Source of the DNA: Blastomussa wellsi
Lineage: Eukaryota > Cnidaria > Anthozoa > Scleractinia > Plerogyridae
Length of the DNA stretch: 64,000 bases
Assembly (NCBI GenBank): GCA_947652115.1
Contig: OX393565.1
Span: 22,297,298 to 22,361,297 of the forward strand
Direction of reading: 5' to 3'
Part shown: positions 12,997-26,000 of the stretch, one piece after another
How the letters are laid out: each line of letters starts with the position of its first letter
Position numbering within the stretch: position 1 is the stretch's first letter
Translations under genes and position numbers: made by a program
The notes under the pieces: model-generated
Told to the model about the DNA's origin: nothing
Database searches by the model: none
Seen by the model: the letters and a program-made list of their open reading frames with translations, nothing else

Positions 12997-13364
12997 ACAA
13001 ACGAAGAGTATTATGGTATTTTCTGTCCCCAGAGCCATTTGTTCCTCGTGCACAGGCCCAGTCTGGGAAAAGAAGCTCTGAGGACGAGAAAGAATCGTGG
13101 CTTGTAAGCAGAAAAATATTATAGTAAACGTATTTGGGGCGTGGGGTGGGGGAATAGGAGGGGAGGAGAGGGAAGTGGGGTCTTCGTCGACCTTTCCCTC
13201 GCGCGCCGGTGCAGCTAGGATTTTTATTTACGCATCTTGCAGATCGTGCTAATAAAAGATGCATACAATCAGAGTTTGATAATGTACACGAGGCTTATAC
13301 AACAACATTTTCACACAAGCGATCTGCACAAATAAGGTCAGAGCTTGGAATAATCTTCGTTTAG

Positions 13365-13500
13365 CACAAGGGCGAATCTAGGGGGGGTGGGGGTTGCAGG
13401 GGTGCGCACTCCCCCTTCCTGAGTGCGTTTGTTTACGTCACCCATCGGTTACGTGGTGCACCCCTCCTACGAAAAATCATGGATCCGCCCCTGCAGAATG
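13365..13500. repeat. Possible small inverted-repeat element with G-rich core
   Basis: Left end GGGCGAATCTAGGGGG and right end ATGGATCCGCCCCTG are roughly inverted. A similar end (CCCTAGATCCGCCC) occurs near 5807. Weak evidence. Confidence 0.35.
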
Positions 13501-13746
13501 AAGTCAACAACTCACCATTACTTCGGAATCTTCAAGAATAGAATTTTTTGCTTTAATTTTATCCATAAAAAGGGACAAGAGTGAGAGAGAAGTCAGCGAA
13601 CATTTGCGGCCTCAGTTCGCCGCGAGCTTCGATTCAAATTGAAACGCGATTGTTTCGTTCGTAATGCAGAAGCGGCGTAGCAATGACACGTCGTGTTCGG
13701 CGCGATAAAAAAGGTCAGCTAGACTAACGGCAGTCCCTGTTTTTCT

Positions 13747-13868
13747 TAGTCCGTCGGGTGCGAAGCGAAAAACTTGTCCGTGTGAGACGCGCCCACGGGG
13801 CTCGCCCTGTGGGCGCGTCTCCCAGGTTTCGTGCGGCCATTTTTTCGCTTCGCGCTCGATGGATTAAG
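13747..13868. repeat. Foldback element
   Basis: Outer arms GTGCGAAGCGAAAAA and TTTTTCGCTTCGCGC, and inner arms GAGACGCGCCCAC and GTGGGCGCGTCTC, make a long imperfect hairpin. It is GC-rich compared with its surroundings. Confidence 0.65.
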
Positions 13869-14621
13869 TCTAAAAGTCTCTTTTCTCGTAGTCTAAACGT
13901 TGGCACACACAGGAGACTAGTCCCTACAACAGTTCGTGGGTCCAAGTCCCGTCCCGTGAACAAGCCATTTTTGTATAAAAACCAAGTCGCTGGGACCAGA
14001 ATTTGATCCCTGCGACTTGTCCCTCAAAACCCTACAAATTATGGCCAGTTCACACGATGGATCTGTCCCCACGACGTGTTCCAGGCACTAATCCCCACAC
14101 GTGTGCCGCCAATTACAAATCTACGAATCTGATTGGTTCCGGCTCTCATCGCAAATATTCGCTGATAGACCACGACAGCGCAAGTTTATTACCCTTGAAG
14201 CGAAAAACTGTTCTCGATTCTTGGCATAAAATGTCTAAACTTGTACGTTTCTGGCTGCTGTAATTTAGTGTTTACTAAAACAATTAGATTACTCGCCCTC
14301 GTTTTCATTAAGGGGCAGTGAACTCTGTCCCACAGAAACCTCACAATGGAAGTTCAGTTGTTAAATATTCCCTGTGTAGTCTTTCGCCTTGAAAGAATAA
14401 AGCATTAATCTATCCTTACCGTAACAACTGGTCATGGTAATGAGAGACTTCTATCATGTTTTATTTCCGTTTTCTTTTCAGCAGACCTGAACAACACGTG
14501 AAATACTTCCATACGAGTTCAAAACGTGTTCAACAGACCATTCTCGGTATTAGCCTCGAACTACAGTACTGTAGCATGCAATTGAGGCTAATGCGGGCAA
14601 TCTTTTCAAATGCAAATGAAA

Positions 14622-15175
14622 TACCGTATTTATTCGATTGAGCGCCCAGCCTCGAATAAACGCCCACGCCCACCACTCCACCCCCAAAAAGTACTTTTTA
14701 AGCGCCCAGCCTCGAATAAACGCCCACGCCCACCACTCCACCCCCCAAAAAGTACTTTTTAAGCGCCCAGCCTCGAATAAACGCCCAGGCCCACCACTCC
14801 ACCCCCCAAAAAGTACTTTTTAAGCGCCCAGCCTCGAATAAACGCCCACGCCCACCACTCCACCCCCAAAAAGTACTTTTTAAGCGCCCAACCTCGAATA
14901 AGCGCCCACCCAGCAACGGTGACATTGAAGTTGATTGCATGAGAATTATGATAGCTAAAGAGACTTGTGCGAAGACCGACCAAATGAGTTGTTAGTCCTG
15001 GGCATAAACCGAACAATGAAAAATATTTTTTAATATTTTATTTTGTTGCAAAATAAACTTTTTACTTACTGAAAATGGTGAAAATTTAATAAGCGCCCAG
15101 CCTCGAATAAGCGCCCACCCTTAAAGTCCAAAAATTAAATAAGCGCCCAGGGCGCTTAATCGAATAAATACGGTT
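14622..15175. mobile_element. Terminal-inverted-repeat element with an internal tandem array
   Basis: The left end TACCGTATTTATTCGATT and right end AATCGAATAAATACGG are inverted copies followed inward by GCGCCC motifs. Inside lie four 60-61 bp units (see 14640) and later degenerate GCGCCCAGCCTCGAATAA pieces near 15,090-15,150. It seems nested in another inverted repeat, as GAGGCTAATGCGGG near 14,584 is mirrored near 15,200. No transposase is encoded. Confidence 0.65.
14640..14900. repeat. Tandem array, about 4.3 units of 60-61 bp
   Basis: Each unit begins GCGCCCAGCCTCGAATAAAC and ends AAAAAGTACTTTTTAA. Units are nearly identical, differing by single bases and one C in a C-run. Long open frames on both strands (repeating peptides) are side effects of a unit length divisible by or near a multiple of three. 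Confidence 0.9.
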
Positions 15176-15559
15176 AAGCTCTTTTTAATGATATTCCCCG
15201 CATTAGCCTCCATTTCAGGCTAGTTTCAGTCCAGTACTATTGTGGGTCTACTATTGTCTATTGTGTCGGTGCTTGAATGACCGCTCTGCATAAAAGAGAA
15301 CGGCCTCAACTTTGTTTTACTGGACTGTCAGATCTCCCTAGGCTCACGGGGAGATTTGTCCCGATGTATTGGCGAATCAGGAAACAGAGCGACAGAGTGC
15401 AAGCTCTCTTACAATGAGCATGCGCTCTTTTATCAACTAGCGTCGCTGACAAATGCACAAGAACAGAAGGCTCCGTCAATTGATGACTGAATTGATTTCC
15501 AACACTGACGTTTTTCGCTCTGTACTGTCTTCTGTTTGCTTTGAATGTGCTTCACAGGT

Positions 15560-17044
15560 TCATAAGAACCTCGGGATCACAGTAAACGGTACAATGGGAT
15601 GCGTGGTTTCCAAGTCGATCGCAGTCATCAGACACTCGCTGGCAGCCTCGTGTTCGTTTTGTGCTTCCAACACCACGCCCAACACGTGCCTGAAATGGAA
15701 TTTCACAGACAGAAGAGCAAAGGCTTGTTTTCACTGGGAACGGGCACAAGCAAAAGCACAAGTATTTAACCCATTGACGCCTGTGCCGGTCAAAAGCGGC
15801 CTTGATGAACATTGCCCTTTGTTCCATTTCTGACGTCATAATCTTTGACCAAAAAAGGCATCACTTTCATCAGAGTGACAGAGTTAATTGAGCATGAAAT
15901 ACACACGGAAAGGTTTAGAATTTAAGTGAAAAACTCAGAGGAAAATTCGACAAGTGAAGGAACATCACAAACAGGGCACTAGTAACAACAACAAATGTGG
16001 GAACTCGAAAACGAAATGAAAAATACTTGCCAAGCTTCAAATGCTGTTGGGTCGATGTTGATGGCTTCACGAAGAACTTTCTCAGCCATGATGAGATTTC
16101 CAAGTTTGTGATACACTTCGCCCTAAAAGAAGTCGATTTAAATAATTTATACAATTATGAAGCAAGTAAACTGTTTTATGGCTGAACTGTACTCCCGTTT
16201 CTATTGCACAAGCATTCGCTAATCACTTTTGACACTCAATTGAAAACCGCGCAATTCCCCAGCATTTTGTAGGTTGCCTCAGAAATGTGTCTGTGTCCAC
16301 TTGTACAAGAGGATGGAGAGAGACAACTGACTGGTTTCCAGTGAAATCTCCGAAGTCAAGCGCATCACGCCTCTTAAATAATGTATGAAATGAGTTTAAA
16401 GAAATTAGCCAAACAGCTAACCTACTTGAATTTCAATGATTGAACAACTCGGTTGCCATTACTAATTCGAAAGGGTTTGTGTCGTATGACAAAAGAATGG
16501 ACTTAGGAGAGGGGCCCTGTGCAGAAATTTTTAAAATTGCGTGAAGCAATGTGGATCTTGACTGTGCACTCATTGGAGAAACGTTTGCGCGTGCAACGAG
16601 CACGGCCGACAATGCCACTCGGCACAAATCGGTAGTCGTCGTAACTCCAGTCAGTCAATCAGTGGTTGTGCTAACCTAACACTTTTATTTCCGTAGCAAT
16701 TTGGGTCTTTTAGAGTTCTTACCAAGCGTTGAATGCTGGGAACATGACTTGGGTTTATGGCGATCGCATTATCAAAGCAGTTCTTTGCATCGGTCAGGTT
16801 TTCACGGATCTCGAAAATGCGGCCACGCTACAAAAAAAGCAAGCAAAAATAATTCTTTTCAAGGTCTTTATATATAAATAGTAGAAAAGCAAACCCAGGC
16901 AGGGAATATTGGCTTAACATATTGAACTGGGAAAGTATATATGAAATAATTCATATTTGAACGGCGGATGTAGATGAAAGTGAAGGCATGATAATCGCAG
17001 TTAATTTCCAATTTAAGCAATTGGAAAGAAGCCTGAAAAAATCA

Positions 17045-17078
<34 letters not shown>

Positions 17079-20000
17079 GATACCGGTGCGATGCTCTACC
17101 AACTGAGCTATGAAGCCACACGTTGGGAGCGAGGTAAATTTATTGAGTTCATATTTTCCCGTGGAGTGAAATGAACTGAAATTAACTGCGATGATCATCC
17201 TTCACTTTCATACTGTACTAGGTATCGAATTATTATAGCGTTAAAAGTACATCCCTGGCAAGGTAGCCTGTGAACAGGTTCTCTGGCGAGCATGGGGCGA
17301 AGAGAAAGCCGGGAGAAAGATGACGTAACGGGGAAGAGTTGGGGAGGAAGGAGGGGGAGTGGGGAGGCCGCTAAACTGCGTGTTCCACAGATTACAAAGT
17401 CTACCCACGCACTATTTGTCACAAATGTTTTACCCCGCTACAGCTCATATATACACAAATTGGTCTGTTCATAAGCACCTGGAATAGTACATCCGGGGAC
17501 AAAGGAAATATCAAGTGAGCCTCCTGTACGCAGGCGTTTGCTTCAGCGTCCTTCTCCATGGAGATATACACGTCAGCTGTTAAAAAAGACAATGAATCTG
17601 AAAATATGTTTTGTACTGAGTTTAAATTTCAACAAAACAACGATACTACATTTTTAAAGACATAAGAAAATGAAAGGATGTGAAATAAGTTTCGGATATA
17701 AATATTGAAACCAAAAAAAGTACGGCACTTACGAGCTGAAAAAGATATTTTTTTCTAACAAATCTGAGATAACTTTTCGGCAAAAGCTAAATAAAAGTTC
17801 GTTTCACTGAAACAGCCAAATCATTAAGGAGTTCCGCACCAGTTCTTAGAACAAAACCTTCGAATATGAAAAGTAAGATCCGTTGATTAGTTTACGCAAG
17901 TAAAACTGATTTGTCGAAATACTATTGACTGTTGCTCGTTTGTGACAATTATACCTTTTTACTGGACAAAGCTCCTATTGTATCGTACTTCCTAGGGACA
18001 ATCTTGCGGCATCATTTGAATATTTGACGCGTTTCGTTAACAGGACTGGTAGGAAGAGGTATATATGTTTTACCAACTTACTAAATAGCATTAAAATCGC
18101 AGTAAAAAGCTAGACGTACCAATAGCAAGCCACAGCTTCGCTTGTAAGGCCAGGACTGCGGGAACACTGAGTTTCACAGAGGCTGAAGCTGCTTCGTCTG
18201 ACAGAGCTTGCTCAAGTCGCACTGAAGCCGCGATTGAACCTGTTCCGTCCGCTGCAAAATAGGTTAATTTGTCACAAATGGAACAGTTTTCAATTAAGGG
18301 TGCATTGGATTGGAAATCCGGATTTCGGATTTCCCAATAAAACACAAGTTCCTAAGCGGATTTTGAATTCCAGCAAAATCTGTGTTTGGATCTTCTGTTT
18401 TATTGGGAAAACCGAAATACAGATTTCACAATCAAAATCCTGTTTTTCCAATCGAACGCACCCTGTTTTTCCAATCGAACGCACCCTGAGTCACAAGACT
18501 TAAACCAGAGTACACACTGGCCAATCGCAAAGGTTAAGGATAAATACAATCCAGTGAACCAATCAAAACTGGAAGCAAACACGTGCAGCCGGCGAGAAGC
18601 GCGGGTAAACGTACTCGAGCGAGTCACGATTGATTTTGATTTTACTTCTGATTGGTTGAGAAAGTGGCGCGAGATTTTTAAACCAATCAGTAGGCGTTGC
18701 AATGCAAAACCAAAGAAAACGCGAATACCTCAAATGGCATTATAGCCTATTGCATTCACAGAAGTGCCTTACACATTACATCTCTATCTTCGTTTATTAC
18801 GTTTGAAAATTAACTTCCAACAAACATCAAACATCCCTTCCCGCACCCACCCATCTGACTGAGCAGTTTACAAAGACGATTGTCTGAGGTGTCACGAAGA
18901 AACCCGATGTGTAAACGAACACCCAGGCGTTTACTAAGATTGTCCGAATCCGATGTCTTAACGAACTCTCAGGCGTTCATTCAGATTATCCTAAGTGTCA
19001 AGAAGACTCCCGATGTCTAAACTGTCACCCATACGTTCCATAAGAGATTGTCCGAAGTATCCCGAAAAATGCCGAAGAACAAAACAAGAAGAACCACGAA
19101 GAATTCCCAAGTTTAAACGACCACTTACTGGAATCCTTGTCGCTGCTGAACTCGGTTAGAGGAATCTGCTTCAAGCTTCGTGTGTCCGTGATAACTTTGT
19201 CTAACAAGCCAGAGCCAGCTCTTTGAAGCTCTGCGGATCTGCGGGTAGAAAAATACTCAGTTAAAATGGAGGCTAGCAATTTGCATGCTGCTTTCAGTGC
19301 TACAATCAAACAGGATGTTCTTTCAATGGAAACTCTGCAATCTTGTGGCTCAATGTTCCAATATTGACTGACCGCAGTTTGTTCAACGCAACCTGAAACT
19401 TTCAATTCAAATTTGCTTGAGCGAGTTATCAAGTTCCGGTTAAACGTAGTTTCCCAGTTAAGCAATAGAGGACTTTTCAGCGTTTACATAGCCTGGGAGA
19501 ATTCGAGATAGCTATGCAAACCCGAGACGCAGTCGGGAGTTTGCATAACTTTTGAGAATTCTCCTAAACCACCCGAGTGTTTAGATGAGCCTATGTAAAC
19601 ACGGAAAAAGTCCTCTATTGCTTTTATAAAATATTTCTCAAAAACAATCGCGAAACTAAAACGTCACAACCGTGTTTACGCATATAGTTTTCCCGTCAAA
19701 TTCCCACCAAGTTTGAGGCGGCGAAATCGCAAAGTGGCGTTGGATAATTGATATTTGATATTTAGACAGGGTGACCCCTTCAGTCGCAGGACTGGTATCA
19801 ACGGGGGCCCCGTATAATCCAGATCGAATTGGACTTGGAAAATGTTGGTTTTTGAGGAGAGGGGAAAACCGGAGTACCCGGAGAAAATCCTCTCGGAGCA
19901 AGGACGAGAACCAACAACAAACTCAACCCACATGTGACGCCGGGTCCGGGAATCGAACCCGGGATACATTGATGGGAGGCGAGCGCTCTCACTACTGCGC

Positions 20001-23000
20001 CATCCCTGCTCCCCGTTTGACCGCTGCGAAGCAACCACCAATCCGTGAGACCACACGGATTTCTGTACAGTAACGCGATCAGTAAAAAAAAAATTCGCAT
20101 CAGACGTTTCTCGAGTGGAAAAAGAATTTAGCGAGGGAGAAGGGTCGCCTATGTTCTTGAGATATTTCGCAGCTCTCTAGAACCTCTAATTTCATTGGAT
20201 CTTAATAGCACGCAGCTCTATTGTTTTAGGGTTAGGGTCCATTGTTACTGTTGTTTGTTTATCATTGTTTTAGCCAATACTGTGTCAAGAGCTGCGTACC
20301 GCCCCATTTTCTCGGCTAGCTCACCTGCTGGTGTGGACCAACACTCACCCTGACAAATCAGCCTCGTACACTAGTTTCCAGGTCTCTAAAAGCCGCTTGC
20401 ACGTGATCAAGGCTTGGTCTCCTCCTACGCATGTCTGTTCTAGTTTGACTTTCGTAAGAAGCAAGCTAAAAAATATAACAAAGAAGGTGAGATGGTTAGG
20501 CATATTTATCTACTACTACTGTTACCCTAGTAGTTGTGTGTTATCTAGTGTTTGTCTCATCCTTATTTTGTGACCCGCCATGTTCAAAATTCAAAGAAAT
20601 TTGAGGTGAGTCTGACCTCGCAGTACGCTGGTGGACCCGTTACTGGGTAAGGGTAAAAAGCCCCATAATGTCAAGTGTAACGGTCCCCAAGCAATTAAGG
20701 ATACCGTGTACCTTCAGGGGTGTCTCACGCCCAAGCGATGTAGCGCGTCCGGGTTAAACTGCAGATATCTAAAATCCAATATCAAATTAAAGCTTATAGA
20801 GCTGGCTATCTAAATACACCGTCCATTTTGGAATATAATGAAATGTCGAAATTTTCACAACATCTTAAGGCGAGCGTCTGATTCGGCTTTTGGCCGCTTT
20901 AACTCTAAGCGAATTTCGTATTTCGCTAATTTGATTTGTTCTCAGGTTTCCAGACCCAAAGCGCTAAAGAAACGTGTCTGCGTTTTCTCATATTCGATTT
21001 CAGTAAAAAGGTACAGAACATTTTCGAAACAGGGATAAAAAATATTGGAGTGATCGTGGCGGAAATGCTTTTGAAAAAAAAAAAGAAATTAAAAAATCGC
21101 AGACACGTTTTTGTTGTTTATATGTTAAACTGACTTATCTCCAAATTTGGGGTCGATTGAACAAATTCTCTTTGAGTTAAAGCGGCCAAAAGCCGAATCA
21201 GACGCTCGCCTTAAGATGTTGTGAAAATTTCGACATTTCATTATATTCCAAAATGGACGGTATATTTAGATAGCCAGCCCTATAAGCTTTAATTTGATAT
21301 TGGGTTTTAGATATCTGCAGTTTAACCCGGACGCGCTACATCGCTTGGACGTGAGACACCCCTGAAGGTATACGGTAACCTTAAATACTCTAATTGTGGA
21401 AGAAACGTTCCAGAACAAAGAAAACAAAATCGCAAACCTGAAGTCGTCTGGGAACTCCATAAGAGCGGCATCACAGACCTCCAACGCTTCAACAAACTAC
21501 AGTTAAGTATAACGATCAGAATCTCATTTCTCCTTACGCTACCAACACACGATCAAGCACACAGGTGCTGAGAATAAAGAAACTGATCATAAACTAGACA
21601 ACGTTTCCTGCCTCCAGTGATAAGCCACCTAATTCTCAGAACTAAAATTAAAGAAACGTAACACGATCAGTAAAGAGAATTCAAAGTTTGAGCTTGCCTT
21701 CTTCTGGGAAGAAAGTATAAGAGCCAAGAGATGAAGGAAGAAGGCTTGATTCATTTCCATTTTAAGAGCATTTCTGATGCTCTTCAGAGCCTTTGTCATC
21801 TAGGAAAAAAGATTTGAAGAGAACAATTTTCAGTATTCCAACGTAACTATTACAAGGAAGACGTTGAACCCTGGTTAGTTAGCCGAACCGAAATCTCCAC
21901 AGGATGGCAAACGATAATGCTGCTAGTTTACGTAGGATCTACGAGAGACCTAATCAGCCCAAAAAATGTGCTATAACACAAACGAAACTGCAAGGCTAAC
22001 ACTACAGTACGTTAAAAACGTTGTCTTTGCGAGACGCCAACATGATAGGCTCGATTACCAGCCGCTGCTCGGGAACCGGAGCCCGCGGAACGAAGACCGG
22101 ACTCGAGAGAGCGGCGGAAATCGAGCCGACCAACATGACAGAAATCGATAAAGTACCAATACAGTTCTTCTCGTGTTGGTGTATTGCAAACTCAACTTCT
22201 TTTACGTAGTATCAGCCTTACAGTTTTGTTTCAGTTTTCGGGTGCTAACATCACCCCCGATTTTAACAGGAAAACGAGAAACGCGACATATAAGCTTCTT
22301 TATCAATCCTCTGGATAAGGGCTAACAACGTGCATCTGTACGGTTGTCCTAACTTTAACCAGATTAACTCTACTGTATCTTCGTTACAGCGGCTTAGTCA
22401 TCGTGAACGAATGAAGCCATCTTTGCGATGTAAAATTGCCGTAAAATCAAAGGGAACCTTGGAATGGCAGTTTACCAATGAAGAAAAGTACCAAAGCGGT
22501 GACAGAAATTGAGACGAAACGAGGATGGCTTGGAATGAGGAAGATTGAGACGGATTCTAATTGACCAACTTTAAAAGTTTAGGCTAGACTTTTTAGGATG
22601 TGTCTTCGGTAGCAGAGCTTTAGAGCGAGTTTCAATTGAGTGCCATAAAATACGTTTGGCCAATCACAAATGACGAAGACAATCCAGTGAACCAATCAAA
22701 ACTCGAAGTAATTACACGTAGCCGACACAAAGCGCGGGAAACTGTGCGCGCGAGTCACGATTGGTATTGGTTTTGCTTCTGATTGGTTGTAAAAGTGGCG
22801 CGAGATTTTTAAACCAATCACTGAGCGTAGTAATGCAAGACCCAACGCAATTCGCTAATTACTTTCGACACTCAGTCGAAAACCGCTTTATTACTATTAG
22901 TCATGAACTGACTTGAACAAACCTGTCGCATCAGGGCTTGATTGAGAGCGAGGTGAAACAAAACTTCACTGTCGTCTGGATCCAAATTGTGTCCTCTAAA

Positions 23001-26000
23001 AGCAAGCGGTGGATAAGTACAGAACGATATCAACCAGGGGGTAATCGCATTGTGTTGATGCACGCCCAAAGTCTTAGTACCAACATTAAAATAATGGTGT
23101 GCGGGTATCCATCTAGGAGAAAGCACTTACTTCTGCAGAGCGTCGATTGCTTGTTTTTGAAGCTGCTGACGTTCTCCTCTGAGACACGCTGCAAAACACG
23201 TTCATAAAATGTTAATGACAAGATGCATGGTCGGATGCGGGAGGTGGGGGGGAGTGGGGAGGGGATTTCTACGTAGCCTTTCGTTGTAGGGTTTTGGGCT
23301 GCCATCTCCAGTCTCAGAAAACATTAATGGTGGGTTGCAAATTCCGACTAAACATTTGAACAGTTTGTAGTCGTCTAAAATATACACGCAAGCTTGAATA
23401 AACAGATGTCTGTTTTCGCCTCCTCAAGTATCGGTCCCACTCAAGTGACACCTCTATAAGACCGGCAGACACCTCTATAAAACCAGGAGATACCTCAATA
23501 AGACCGGCAAACACCTCTATAAGACCAGGAGATACCTCAACAAGACCGGCAGACACCTCTATAAGACCGGCACACACCTCTATAAGAAAGACACCTGGCG
23601 CGCGTTTCTCGAAACTCTGGAAGACCTTTCAGGCGTGAAAAGCTGTTTTATTTGCAAAATGTAACAAAAAAGATTCACTTTTTACTGATTCTCAAAGTGA
23701 TAAATAAAATCTTGCGTTAACAAAACACGAAGGGCTGTTTTTGGCTTGAAACTACAACGCCATTTGAAAGAAATTGAAGTTAAAGAAATAGCTCTCGGAT
23801 CCGAAATGTCTTCAGACTTTGAGGAACACACGCCTGGTGTAGGACCCTGCCGTTTTTCGGTGATTTTTATGTATCTGCGCTCTCTATATGCCGGACAGCT
23901 CTCTTGGACAAATAGCTGCAGCCGGTCCCGGCCGACGGTGTTTGTCTTAGAGACGACTGTAAAAAGCGTTTTTTATACTGTAGGTAAAGAATCTTAGACG
24001 TTTCTTTCATAGTTCTTCAGATGAGAAACGTGTTACCTTCACTGGCCAACAGACTGTAGCCGATACCAAGAGCAAGGTATCCTCTACATGATAGCTCCTT
24101 TTCATCTCCCATGGCAACAACCTTCTTAGCAAATTTTATCCCTTCGTCAACCTTTGAGAAAGAAACACAAGTGCAACCTGATGCATAATTAATTTTCACA
24201 TTATTGGAGGCAGCGTGGCCAAGTGGTACTTGAATAGCGCTGGACTTTGTAATCCGGACGTCCCAGGTTAAGAATCTCATCCGTACCACAAGCTAGAACT
24301 GAGTTTTGTCAACCCAAATTCAAGTCCTACACGCTTTGTAAATAGCCAACTGGTCGGCTGTTCCATTTACAATATTTGCTTCCTTATTTACAATCAGTGC
24401 AGCAGTTCTATTTAAGTTATTTTTATTTCATTTACTCAACGGGTTCCTTCATCTTCTTTTTTACTATCAAGCTTGATATGTTTAAAGATGTACACAGAGC
24501 CCTGATATCCAAACTGTTTTAACATTGGCGTACCATGTGAAGGTTGTTGAAACACAGCTTCGAAGCATAAAGGCAAACCAAGGAATTGTCTGGCCTGAGT
24601 TGATGACATTGTTTAAGCACCAATAGCGCTCTTTCATACTGAAAAAAAAATGTTAGAGTTAACTCTGGCCGGAAGTGAAGAGGCTATTTTTATTTTTGAA
24701 ATTATGTCCACATCATCTGCTATTAAAGGGCTTTTGCCACTTTTCTGTACATGTGTGACGATTTCGGACCAGAAATCAAAGTTAATTTCATGTACAGTAT
24801 GTTGCCCTATTTCTCGGACACCCCTATTCCCGGACACTTCGACTAAACGATTCCGTATTTCGTTGAAACAATAAAACAAATCCGATCGATATGTTCGAAA
24901 GACTTATCGACTAGTCAGCTTTCGTTTGATACTTTCGTGGCTAAGCCAGACTCCGTTTAGGCGAGAACATTAAAGTTTTCAGTCGAGGTCGGTAAAATTT
25001 GTTTCTTCTTAAATGCGAATTTTAGCGCGCGTCGAATTTCCTATTTACAGTTAAGCGGTCTGTTCTCGCAAAATGCGATACAGGTTAAACTTTTTTTTGG
25101 ACATAGGTAAAGATTAAAGGACTAGGTTTGGCAGCATATAAGAATTTTCTGTTTTCAGTTTCGTATCTTTGAACTTGACCACAAAAGAGTTTATTTGCAT
25201 TTTTGGTGAGGCGTTCCTATTTCCGGACACCTAATGATAGTTCTGTTTTAAATGCAATCCTATCAAAGAGTTCTTGAAAGACAAGCGTTTTTATCACTCC
25301 CTTTCGAAATTTCAACTCACCTGAAATAATTATTTGGAAAAAATACTTGCGTGTTGTTTTCCAAGTCCAGTCCAGTATCAAATAACGGATGAGGCTAAAC
25401 AAAGAGGTGTCCGCGCACGTGAAAACTCCAAAACAATGGCAAAAGGCCAACGGTGGTTAGTGGCAGCGTGCAGTGCGCAACCTTGCCAAGTTTCTATTGG
25501 TTAAAACACTTTCTGTGTTAATTAAGGCTGCACATGCGCATTATCGTGACAATGGCCTTTTAAATTTTCTTTACATTTCAAAATAACCTGATTTACATAA
25601 GCAGAAAAATATAAACTTGGCCTAATTATTCCCATTCCGTGACCATTGTGTCAAGACACTTTACTCTCACAGTGCCTCTCTTCATCCAGGTGTATAAATG
25701 GGTACCGGCGAATTTACTGCTGGGGGGTAACCCTGTGATGGACTAGTATCCCATCCAGGGGGGGGGGGGATAGAAATATTCTCAGCCACTTAAAGTTACA
25801 GAAACTGGAGCTCTGATGGGCCACTAGGCTCATACAGGTCCATACACAGACTTAATCTATCCACCTAGGGGTTTACAGAGTTGTCTGAACTACAGCTAAA
25901 CTGACAATACCGTGACCAAACAAAATTACAGTGTATATTCAGAACAAAAAATCATACTTTGCCAGCACTGATGAGAGAAAGGCCAAACTGAAACCACAGA

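Larger units (their letters stand above)
10972..15559. other. Intergenic region between TTC7 and the sacsin-like gene
   Basis: No protein gene is supported. Up to 11,045 it is 5' UTR or promoter of the sacsin-like gene. From 11,050 to 12,890 I see only AT-rich unique-looking DNA. From 12,900 on it holds inverted-repeat elements at 12901, 13365, 13747 and 14622. The last few hundred bases before 15,560 should contain the TTC7 3' UTR, but I could not assign a poly(A) signal. Confidence 0.6.

Noticed and set aside
12836..13264. Minus-strand open frame of 142 codons
   Set aside because: Produced by the palindrome at 12901-12996 and neighbouring repeat; the matching plus-strand frame is its mirror.
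14638..15016. Repeating-peptide open frames on both strands
   Set aside because: By-products of the 60-bp tandem units.
15552..15839. Minus-strand open frame at the TTC7 3' end
   Set aside because: It is the wrong frame of the last TTC7 exon; the other frame gives the conserved C-terminus.
16025..16030. GT donor for TTC7 exon 21
   Set aside because: Its use shifts the frame of the final exon; the overlapping GC donor keeps it.
23314..23577. Minus-strand open frame with repeating GLIEVSA-like peptides
   Set aside because: By-product of the 21-bp minisatellite, which is in a TTC7 intron.
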